Positions 1 through 8,256 of a stretch of 37,288 nucleotides of DNA are shown here, piece by piece (within the stretch, counting starts at the first letter, position 1; each line of letters opens with the position of its first letter). This DNA is from Bacteroidota bacterium. Lineage in GTDB: Bacteria > Bacteroidota > Ignavibacteria > SZUA-365. The position numbers and the translations under genes are program-made. The stretch covers positions 1-37,288 of the forward strand of contig JAEYUG010000091.1 in the NCBI GenBank assembly GCA_023432805.1. The letters are read 5' to 3'. Below the pieces are notes generated by a model that saw only the letters and a list, made by a program, of their open reading frames with translations, did no database searches and had not been told where the DNA came from.

Positions 1-848
1 TGAACGGTCAGTACACCGGCCTGCCGACCGACTGCTTCTCGTGTCACACGGCCGACTACCAGAACACGCTGGTACCTGCGCATGCGGCGGGACAGTTCCC
101 GCATGACTGTACGAGTTGCCACACGACCGCGGGGTGGAAGCCCTCGACCTTCGATCACGCGACCACGCAGTTCCCGCTGGTCGGAGCGCATGCCGCACAG
201 GCCTGCCAGAGCTGCCACGTGAACGGCAACTACACGAATCTGCCCACGGACTGCTGGAGCTGCCATCAGAGCGACTATGCGCAGGCGCTCGCCCCGCCGC
301 ACGCGGCGAACGGTTTCCCGCAGAACTGCACGACCTGCCACAGTGTGACTGCATGGAAGCCCTCCACTTTCAATCATGCGACGACGAAGTTTCCCATCGC
401 GGGTGCGCATGTGACGCTGGCCTGCGATCGCTGCCACGTGGGGGGCAACTACACGCTGACCTACACCGACTGCTACCAGTGCCATCAGTCTGATTTCAAC
501 GGCGCGACCCTTCCCGCCAATCATGTGGCGATGAACCTCGACCACAACTGCGTCGTGTGCCACACGCAGAGTGCGTGGAGTCCCGCGACGCCCTTCCGCA
601 CGAGCCACAACGTGAACGCGCCCGTAGGATTCCCGATCTACGGCAGCGCGAAGCACCAGTATCAGGACGAGTGGAACACCTGCAACCAGTGCCACACGAC
701 GAACAACACCGCGACCTTCTGCTGCACCTCGTGCCATGAGCACAGCAATCAGACCGAGGTGAACAACGATCATCAGGGCCGGGCGGGATACTCGTACACC
801 TGCACCTCGTGTGCGAATGCGGGATGCCATCCCGACGGCAGGGATTGA
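1..848 (+). CDS. Multiheme c-type cytochrome, C-terminal part (5' end outside window)
   Basis: The reading frame is open from the first bases of the window (codons from base 3), so the start lies upstream. The visible 281 residues contain ten CxxCH haem-attachment motifs and a final CX4CH motif (CANAGCH), so at least 11 covalent haems are expected. The protein is built from tandem units of exactly 73 residues, each with a GNYT..TDC.SCH segment, a second CxxCH, a W.PSTF.H stretch and a third CxxCH; the second and third haem-ligand histidines probably come from the F.HATT.FP..GAH segments. Such repeated proteins are exported and act in periplasmic or cell-surface electron transfer. It ends 3 bp before the GTG of a second cytochrome and is surely co-transcribed with it and the following porin. 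The family (cytochrome c3-like, doubled CXXCH) is clear; the redox partner is not. Confidence 0.9.
   Translation, partial: NGQYTGLPTDCFSCHTADYQNTLVPAHAAGQFPHDCTSCHTTAGWKPSTFDHATTQFPLVGAHAAQACQSCHVNGNYTNLPTDCWSCHQSDYAQALAPPHAANGFPQNCTTCHSVTAWKPSTFNHATTKFPIAGAHVTLACDRCHVGGNYTLTYTDCYQCHQSDFNGATLPANHVAMNLDHNCVVCHTQSAWSPATPFRTSHNVNAPVGFPIYGSAKHQYQDEWNTCNQCHTTNNTATFCCTSCHEHSNQTEVNNDHQGRAGYSYTCTSCANAGCHPDGRD
3..620 (+). repeat. Coding tandem repeat, 219-nt period, in the first cytochrome
   Basis: Three units start at about bases 3, 222 and 441, exactly 219 nt (73 codons) apart, each opening with a (G/N)G.YT codon block. The third unit degenerates after about base 600. The copies have diverged at the nucleotide level, so this is an old duplication of a three-haem module and not a recent slippage repeat. 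Confidence 0.8.
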
Positions 849-851
849 CGC

Positions 852-2471
852 GTGCGGAGCATTCTCGTTGTCGTGGTGCTGGCGCTTGCGGTGCTTCCGC
901 TGCGGGGCCAGCTCGTCTCGCCGGGCAAGCTCTCGAACGCGCATGCGAAACTCGAGAGCGTCGGCAGCTGCACGAAATGCCACGACTTCGGCAGCAACAC
1001 CTTCCGCTCGAACTGTCTGGCTTGCCACACCGAGATCCGCACGCGCGTCGAGCGGGGACTCGGCTACCATGCCTACACGAAGAAGCTCGAGTGCGCGACC
1101 TGCCACAAGGAGCATCACGGGCGCGACTTCAAGCTGATCCGCTGGGATCCCGCGAAGTTCGACCACCGGCAGGCGGGCTTCCCGCTCGACGGGCGGCACG
1201 CCGGGCGCCAGTGCCGCGACTGCCACACGCCGAAGAACATCGTGCAGGCGGAGATCCGGAAGAAAAGCGCGGGCATGCAGCAGCGCACCTTTCTCGGTCT
1301 CGAACCCGACTGCGCCAACTGCCATCGCGACCAGCACGACGGACAGCTCGGGAAGAAATGCGAAACCTGCCATTCGACTGCTGGGTGGAAGGAGCAGTCC
1401 TTCAGCCACGCACGCACGCGCTTTCCCCTCACTGGGCGCCATGGGTCGGTGGATTGTGCGAAGTGCCATCCGACCGAGGCAGGGGTGCAGCGCTTCAAGG
1501 GCATCGCGCACCGGCAGTGCCTCGACTGCCATGAAGACACGCAGCACAAGGGCGCCTTCGGCACCGAATGCGCCACCTGCCACAGCACCGCAGGGTGGAA
1601 GCAGGTGCGCATGGCGCAGGGATCCTTCGATCATGCGAAGACGCACTTCCCGCTCGAGGGCCGCCATGCGCAGGTCGCCTGTGCGAAGTGCCATGTCGGC
1701 GGCGATGCCCGCAGATTCGCGGGCAAGGACCTGACCCGCTGCACGACCTGTCATGCCGATGCGCATGCCGGACAGTTCCAGCACCGCGCCGACGGCGGCG
1801 AGTGCTCGTCGTGCCACATCGTCGGCGGATTCACCGACCTGCGTTTCGATGCCGCCGCGCACGCGGACACACGCTTCCCGCTCGCGCAGGCGCATGGCGC
1901 GGTGCCCTGCCGCTCCTGTCACACGACCACCGCCGCGGGCGGCGCGCGCCGCTTCCGATGGGACGACGTCGCCTGCACCAGCTGCCATGCCGATCCGCAC
2001 GCCGGCCAGTTCCGCGATCGCATCCGCACCGAGGGATGCACATCCTGCCACACCCCCACGAGCTGGCACGCAATGGAGGTCGATCACGCGCGCACGGCGT
2101 TTCCGCTGCTCGGACGCCACCGCAGCGTCGCCTGCGCACGCTGCCACACCGAGGGCGAGATCGACGGCGTGCGCACCGTGCGCTACCGCCTCGCGCACGA
2201 GGACTGCAGCAACTGTCACACCGATCCCCATCGCGGTCAGTTCGCCGATGCACGCGGGACGACCGACTGCGCGCGCTGTCACACAGTGGCAGGGTGGAAA
2301 CCATCTGCGTTCGATCACGCGACAGCGCGCTTCCAGCTCGAGGGTCGTCACGCAGCCCTTCCCTGCACCGCCTGCCACCATGAGGAAGCCATCGACGGCG
2401 GCGGCACCGTGCGCCGGTACACGCCGATCGACGCCCGCTGCGAGGCCTGCCACAAGGAGCGCGCACAGTGA
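852..2471 (+). CDS. Exported multiheme cytochrome c with 20 CxxCH motifs
   Basis: A 539-residue protein with a GTG start 3 bp after the preceding cytochrome. Residues 1-20 form a Sec signal peptide (hydrophobic VVVVLALAVL core, cleavage near RGQ). I count 20 CxxCH motifs spread over the whole mature protein, about one per 26 residues. The recurring module is C..CH, then D.HAGQF, C..CH, GW, F.HA.T.FPL.GRH, C..CH; the conserved histidines in HAGQF and GRHA segments are plausible distal haem ligands. No other domain is visible, so the protein is a haem wire located in the periplasm or inserted in an outer-membrane conduit. The stop codon overlaps the start of the next gene (GTGA), showing tight translational coupling to the beta-barrel protein. 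It resembles the repeated module of the upstream cytochrome and probably arose from the same ancestor. The substrate is unknown. Confidence 0.9.
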   Translation: MRSILVVVVLALAVLPLRGQLVSPGKLSNAHAKLESVGSCTKCHDFGSNTFRSNCLACHTEIRTRVERGLGYHAYTKKLECATCHKEHHGRDFKLIRWDPAKFDHRQAGFPLDGRHAGRQCRDCHTPKNIVQAEIRKKSAGMQQRTFLGLEPDCANCHRDQHDGQLGKKCETCHSTAGWKEQSFSHARTRFPLTGRHGSVDCAKCHPTEAGVQRFKGIAHRQCLDCHEDTQHKGAFGTECATCHSTAGWKQVRMAQGSFDHAKTHFPLEGRHAQVACAKCHVGGDARRFAGKDLTRCTTCHADAHAGQFQHRADGGECSSCHIVGGFTDLRFDAAAHADTRFPLAQAHGAVPCRSCHTTTAAGGARRFRWDDVACTSCHADPHAGQFRDRIRTEGCTSCHTPTSWHAMEVDHARTAFPLLGRHRSVACARCHTEGEIDGVRTVRYRLAHEDCSNCHTDPHRGQFADARGTTDCARCHTVAGWKPSAFDHATARFQLEGRHAALPCTACHHEEAIDGGGTVRRYTPIDARCEACHKERAQ

Positions 2472-4162
2472 CGCGCGCGCTGCGGTGTATTGTCGTGACC
2501 GGTTTCGTGCTTGCAGTCTGCGCCGTGCAGTTGCGTGCGCAGGACGCCGTGCGGCCCGACACACTTCCGCGCGAGCAGCGGGGTGCAGTCACCTACGTCA
2601 CGAGCACCACCGCCTACGTCGACATGGGATCGAAGCTGGGCTTCGACGTCGGCGACACGCTGCGCGTGCACAGGCAGGGCGCAATCACCGCCGTGCTGCT
2701 CGTGACGCACATCTCGTCGAAGTCTCTTGCCGCATCCATTCTCACGCGCACTGCGGCCTTCGCTGCGGGCGATGAGGTGTTCGGCACGCCGCGCCGCGCA
2801 CCGCCGCGCACAACGCCGGTGCTGCGCAGCGACAGCCTTGCCGCGGATGCCGGCGCGCAGACACCCGTGCGTCCGCCGGTTGGCACCCTGCAACCGCCGG
2901 AAACGGGTCCGCGCCGCGACGCGTCATCCCCCGGCGGTGCGGAGGCGACAATGCGGATTCAAGGACGCCTCTCACTTCAGTACTATGCGCTCGCGAATCA
3001 TGGATCGGGACGCCTCGACGTGAACCAGCCAAGCATCGTCGCGAGCATGACGGCCGACCAGCTTTTCGACCTGCCGCTCACGTTGTCGCTGTACTCGAAC
3101 CACCGCTATGATGCGCGTCCGTCGGACCGCCGGGCGGCGAACGTGTCGGCTCTCTCGAACCGCGTCTACCAGCTCTCGCTGCGCTACGGCGGCGTGGCGG
3201 ATCCCCTCAGCGCCACCGTCGGCCGCTTCATCGCGCCGGCGGTCGGCGGCATCGGCACGATCGACGGTGCGATGCTCGTCGGCAGACGCGGCGCGTGGGA
3301 GGCGGGCGTGCTGCTCGGCTCGCAGCCCGGCTACCGCGACGCGAGCATCAGTCTTGCCGACCCGAAAACGGCGGCCTACGTCGGCTACGCGGCGGGAGAT
3401 CACGCGACCATGCGCGTGCAGTCGAGCGCAGCGCTCGCGCAGCTGTACAAGAGTGGTGCGGTCGACCGCACGTTCCTCTACATCCAGAACATCGCGTCCT
3501 TCGGCGGCACCTTGTCGCTGTATCAGAACGCAAACATCGACCTGTACGATCTGGAGCGCGGCGCGGCGGTCGTGCGTCCGCACCTCAGCGATGTGTTCCT
3601 CTCCGGCACCTGGCGCGCCATGCGCTGGCTCTCCATCAGCGGTTCGTGGAGCACGCGCCGCGGCATCTGGTACCTGCGCAGTTTCGGCATGATCGCCGAC
3701 AGCCTCTTCGACCGCTCGAATCTGCAGAATTCCCAGCTGACCTTCGGTGTCACGCTCCCCTGGTCGATGTATGCATCCATCGGCGCCATGCTACGCACTC
3801 GCGAGGGGGATGCCCGCGCCGCGCAGGGCGTGCATGCACGGTGGACCTGGTCCGACGTCTTCGCCACGCGCACCTCGCTGACACTCGTCGGAAGTCTGAC
3901 AGACAACATCTACAACGAGACGAACAATCTCTCCCTCGAACTCAGCCGCGATGTCATCGACGATCTGTACGCATCGCTGCGTGCGCAGCACTACGAGTAC
4001 CGGTTCGCATCCACGCGGATTCTCACGCGACAGGCACTGGGGCTGGATGCGTACTGGCGCATCAGCCGCAGGGTGTATGCCTCCCTCAGCTACGAACGCA
4101 CATGGGAGAGCGGGAGCACCACCGACCGCATCTACCTGGACACGAGCATCCGCTGGTTTTGA
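2468..4162 (+). CDS. Outer-membrane beta-barrel protein coupled to multiheme cytochromes
   Basis: A 564-residue protein starting at a GTG that overlaps the cytochrome stop by 4 bp. Residues 1-24 are a signal peptide (cleavage near LRAQ). Residues about 38-106 form a small beta-rich domain (V.YV....AYVDMGSKLGFDVGDTLRV...GDEVFG) resembling the C-terminal domain of FlgT. A Pro/Arg-rich linker (about 107-160) follows. Residues about 165-564 consist of alternating strands rich in Tyr, Ser and Arg and end in a terminal Phe (DTSIRWF), the usual signature of an outer-membrane barrel recognised by the Bam machinery. Next to two large multiheme cytochromes, the natural reading is the porin sheath of a porin-cytochrome conduit. 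The sequence does not obviously match MtrB or the Geobacter porins, so this role is inferred from gene context and topology. Confidence 0.75.
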   Translation: MTRALRCIVVTGFVLAVCAVQLRAQDAVRPDTLPREQRGAVTYVTSTTAYVDMGSKLGFDVGDTLRVHRQGAITAVLLVTHISSKSLAASILTRTAAFAAGDEVFGTPRRAPPRTTPVLRSDSLAADAGAQTPVRPPVGTLQPPETGPRRDASSPGGAEATMRIQGRLSLQYYALANHGSGRLDVNQPSIVASMTADQLFDLPLTLSLYSNHRYDARPSDRRAANVSALSNRVYQLSLRYGGVADPLSATVGRFIAPAVGGIGTIDGAMLVGRRGAWEAGVLLGSQPGYRDASISLADPKTAAYVGYAAGDHATMRVQSSAALAQLYKSGAVDRTFLYIQNIASFGGTLSLYQNANIDLYDLERGAAVVRPHLSDVFLSGTWRAMRWLSISGSWSTRRGIWYLRSFGMIADSLFDRSNLQNSQLTFGVTLPWSMYASIGAMLRTREGDARAAQGVHARWTWSDVFATRTSLTLVGSLTDNIYNETNNLSLELSRDVIDDLYASLRAQHYEYRFASTRILTRQALGLDAYWRISRRVYASLSYERTWESGSTTDRIYLDTSIRWF

Positions 4163-4188
4163 TCTCTGAACGGTACTGTCTAGGTTAT
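4157..4188 (+). promoter_or_regulatory. Candidate Bacteroidetes-type promoter for the beta-CASP gene
   Basis: TTTTG (4157-4161), 19 nt, then TAGGTTAT (4181-4188). This fits the TTTG-N19/21-TAnnTTTG pattern known for the Bacteroidetes primary sigma factor. The -33 element overlaps the stop codon of the porin gene. A start near 4195 would leave about 50 nt of leader before the ATG at 4245. Confidence 0.45.
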
Positions 4189-4244
4189 CGGATCGTCCTC
4201 ATGCAGGACCCGACCTCACCCATCCACAAGTGCAACGACGTGTC

Positions 4245-5642
4245 ATGATCGAACTCGAGTTCCAGGGCGCAGCACGCACCGTCACCGGATCCAGCCATCT
4301 CGTCCGCATCAACGGGCACACCATCCTGCTCGACTGCGGACTCTTCCAGGGCAAGCGCAGCGAGTCGTTTTCGCGCAACAGCGGCTTCCCCTTCGACCCC
4401 GCGGAGATCGACACCCTCATCCTCTCCCATGCCCACATCGACCACTCCGGGAAGATCCCCATGCTGATCAAGCACGGCTTCACGGGACCGGTGATCTCGA
4501 CCCACGCCACGCGCGATCTGGCCAACATCATGCTGCTCGACAGCGCGCACATCCAGGAGAAGGATGCCGAGTTCGTCAACAAGAGGAATGCGAAGAAGGG
4601 ACTCGCACCCATCGAACCGCTCTACACGATGGAGGATGCGATCGATGCGATGCAGAACTTCCAGACCGTCGGATATCGTCGGACCGTGCGCGTGACCGAC
4701 AACGTATCGGTCACCTTCTATGATGCGGGGCACATCCTCGGGTCTGCTCTCGTCGTGCTCGACATCCGCCAGAACGGATCGGCGCAGCGGCTCTGCTTCA
4801 CCGGTGATCTCGGACGGTGGGACCGTCCGATTATCCGTGACCCCGAGTTTGTCGGCGACGTCGACGTGCTCATCAGCGAGAGCACCTACGGCGGCCGCCA
4901 GCACGTGCCCAACGAGATCGCCCTCGACAAGCTCGAGGATGTGATCAAGCGCACCGTCTCACGCGGTGGCAAGATCATCGTGCCCGCCTTCTCGGTCGGC
5001 CGCACGCAGGAACTCGTTTTCGATTTGCAGCAGCTGCGTCTGCACGACAGGTTGCCTGATTTTCCGATCTACGTCGATTCGCCGCTCAGCGTCAACGCCA
5101 CGCAGGTCTTCCGCATCCACCCCGAATGCATGGATCCCGAGGTGCGCGACGAGATCCTCATGCGCCGCGATCCCTTCGGCTTCGACACCCTCGGCTACAT
5201 CACCGAAGTCACCGAGAGCAAGGAACTGAACGGCGAAAAGGGACCGATGATGATCATCAGTTCGAGCGGCATGTGCGAGGCGGGACGCATTCTGCACCAC
5301 CTCGCCAACAACATCGAGAACCCCAAGAACACCGTGCTCATCACCGGATACAACGCCGAGCACACCCTCGGACGCCGCATCGTCGAGCGCAATCCCACCG
5401 TCATGATCTTCGGCGAGGAGTATGCCCTCAATGCCGAGGTCGTCGTCATGAACAGCCTCAGCGCCCATGCCGACAGCAACGAACTCGTGCGCTACCACGA
5501 GCAGTTCAACCGCGAGCGCCTCGGAAACATCTTTCTCGTGCACGGCGACTACGACCAGCAACAGAAGCTCCAGACCCGCCTGCACGATGCCGGATTCCCG
5601 AACGTCGTCATTCCCGACGAGGGCACCAGCTTCACCGTTTGA
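4245..5642 (+). CDS. Metallo-beta-lactamase / beta-CASP RNA-processing nuclease
   Basis: A 465-residue protein of the COG1236/YSH1-like group (mRNA 3'-end processing exonuclease family). The zinc motif HAHIDH is at residues 62-67, with DAGHILGSA and FTGDLG completing the metallo-beta-lactamase metal site. A beta-CASP domain (IIVPAFSVGRTQE) follows, then SSSGMCEAGR, SLSAHAD and a C-terminal LVHGD of the RNA-specificity region. Bacterial members cleave RNA in the cytoplasm; the exact substrate here is unknown. ATG 4245 starts directly at the conserved MIELEFQGAARTVTGS; a GTG at 4230 could add five residues. It has its own likely promoter and is followed by hairpins, so it is probably monocistronic. 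Length and motifs are normal for the family. Confidence 0.9.
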   Translation: MIELEFQGAARTVTGSSHLVRINGHTILLDCGLFQGKRSESFSRNSGFPFDPAEIDTLILSHAHIDHSGKIPMLIKHGFTGPVISTHATRDLANIMLLDSAHIQEKDAEFVNKRNAKKGLAPIEPLYTMEDAIDAMQNFQTVGYRRTVRVTDNVSVTFYDAGHILGSALVVLDIRQNGSAQRLCFTGDLGRWDRPIIRDPEFVGDVDVLISESTYGGRQHVPNEIALDKLEDVIKRTVSRGGKIIVPAFSVGRTQELVFDLQQLRLHDRLPDFPIYVDSPLSVNATQVFRIHPECMDPEVRDEILMRRDPFGFDTLGYITEVTESKELNGEKGPMMIISSSGMCEAGRILHHLANNIENPKNTVLITGYNAEHTLGRRIVERNPTVMIFGEEYALNAEVVVMNSLSAHADSNELVRYHEQFNRERLGNIFLVHGDYDQQQKLQTRLHDAGFPNVVIPDEGTSFTV

Positions 5643-5656
5643 CCTTCGCATCGTCA

Positions 5657-5678
5657 GAGGGACCTTCATCCGTCCCTC
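5657..5678 (+). terminator. Hairpin after the beta-CASP gene
   Basis: GAGGGAC (5657-5663), an 8-nt loop, then GTCCCTC (5672-5678), beginning 15 nt after the stop codon. No T-run follows, so it is a candidate terminator or mRNA-stabilising stem only. Confidence 0.4.
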
Positions 5679-5689
5679 GGCCACTCACG

Positions 5690-5733
5690 CAAGGCCACGA
5701 AGCCGCACCGTGTCGTGCGACGTCGTGGCCTTG
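5690..5733. other. Long perfect stem-loop in intergenic region
   Basis: CAAGGCCACGA (5690-5700) is perfectly complementary to TCGTGGCCTTG (5723-5733). The 22-nt apical region contains a further GCAC/GTGC pairing (5705-5718). It lies 12 nt after another hairpin and about 35 nt before the promoter of the next gene. It may be part of the terminator region, a protein-binding inverted repeat or a structured RNA. Confidence 0.5.
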
Positions 5734-5768
5734 CTCGCGCAGGTGCTGAGCGCGCATGGAGCGGCAGG

Positions 5769-5799
5769 TTGACTTTCCTGCATCCGCTCTGTACGTTGC
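5769..5799 (+). promoter_or_regulatory. Promoter of the small alpha/beta-barrel protein gene
   Basis: TTG (5769-5771), 20 nt, TACGTTGC (5792-5799) fits the TTG-N20-TAnnTT pattern found elsewhere in this window. It also reads as TTGACT-N17-TACGTT. The expected leader is about 35 nt and carries the ribosome binding site AAGGA at 5828-5832. Confidence 0.5.
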
Positions 5800-5839
5800 G
5801 CGTTCACTCCCTTACATACATACTCGGAAGGACCAGGAC

Positions 5840-6139
5840 ATGATCCTCGTTCGCGATATCTTCCGCGTGCGCTTCGGTATGATGCGCGACGCGCTGGCTG
5901 CATTGAAGGCGGCGGAACCGTTGCTGGCACAGGAATCCGTGCGCCCCGATTCACGCATTCTGACGGACCTGACGGGGCCGTACTATACACTCGTCCTCGA
6001 GTCGACCTTCGTCGACCTCGCCGCTTGGGAAACCTATTCGAAGGAGGGCATGTCCTCCCCTGAATGGAAGGACTGGTATCACCGCTTCAGCGCGAACATC
6101 GAAAGCGGGCACCGGGAAATCATGACCATCGTGGCGTGA
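5840..6139 (+). CDS. Small protein, probable dimeric alpha/beta-barrel (ABM/NIPSNAP-like)
   Basis: A 99-residue cytoplasmic protein. ATG 5840 is chosen over an upstream in-frame ATG at 5756 because AAGGA (5828-5832) lies 7 nt before it and a promoter lies between the two. The order of elements is a strand (MILVRDIFRVRFG), a helix (ALAALKAAEPLL), a strand with SRILTDLTG, a strand (YYTLVLESTF) and C-terminal helices with W.TYSKEGMSSPEWKDWYHRF. This order is typical of small dimeric ferredoxin-like alpha/beta-barrel proteins such as antibiotic-biosynthesis monooxygenase or NIPSNAP relatives. No catalytic residues can be assigned, and the function is unknown. It is flanked by its own promoter and terminator-like hairpins, so it is probably transcribed alone. 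Confidence 0.75.
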   Translation: MILVRDIFRVRFGMMRDALAALKAAEPLLAQESVRPDSRILTDLTGPYYTLVLESTFVDLAAWETYSKEGMSSPEWKDWYHRFSANIESGHREIMTIVA

Positions 6140-6189
6140 GTCCACTGATCGCGACATTCCGGGATCCGTTTCCGGTGATCAGAGAGAGC

Positions 6190-6223
6190 AAAAAGAATGC
6201 GGGCATCTGGACATGCCCGCATT
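6190..6223 (-). terminator. Perfect 11-bp hairpin with U-tract on the minus strand
   Basis: AATGCGGGCAT (6196-6206), a 6-nt loop, ATGCCCGCATT (6213-6223). On the minus strand it is followed by C and five T (complement of 6190-6194), a textbook intrinsic terminator. On the plus strand no T-run follows, although the hairpin lies 56 nt after the stop of the small gene. No minus-strand gene ends here. Confidence 0.6.
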
Positions 6224-6336
6224 CGATTGACGGTACGTTCTGAAACGAGGTGGGAAAAGCCGCCCTTGATGTGTGTATCGATCTTCTACGCCCCGCATAC
6301 GCATGAGTTGCACGCATCTAGGGCATTTTTCCATCC

Positions 6337-6356
6337 CCGACCATTCGGTCGGTTTT
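6337..6356 (+). terminator. Intrinsic terminator just upstream of mnmG
   Basis: CCGACC (6337-6342), loop ATTC, GGTCGG (6347-6352), then TTTT (6353-6356). It faces the plus strand and sits only 30 nt before the mnmG start. It either ends the transcript of the small upstream gene or acts as an attenuator in an mnmG leader. Confidence 0.6.
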
Positions 6357-6386
6357 CTCTGAGCACTTCACATGCGATATTGAGAA

Positions 6387-8255
<1,869 letters not shown>

Positions 8256-8256
8256 A

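Noticed and set aside
4195..4209. Small hairpin GTCCT-N5-AGGAC as terminator of the cytochrome-porin operon
   Set aside because: Only a 5-bp stem, no T-run, and it lies in the leader expected for the next gene.
6120..6317. 65-codon minus-strand frame between the small protein gene and mnmG
   Set aside because: It has no ribosome binding site and runs through the terminator hairpin; composition is random.
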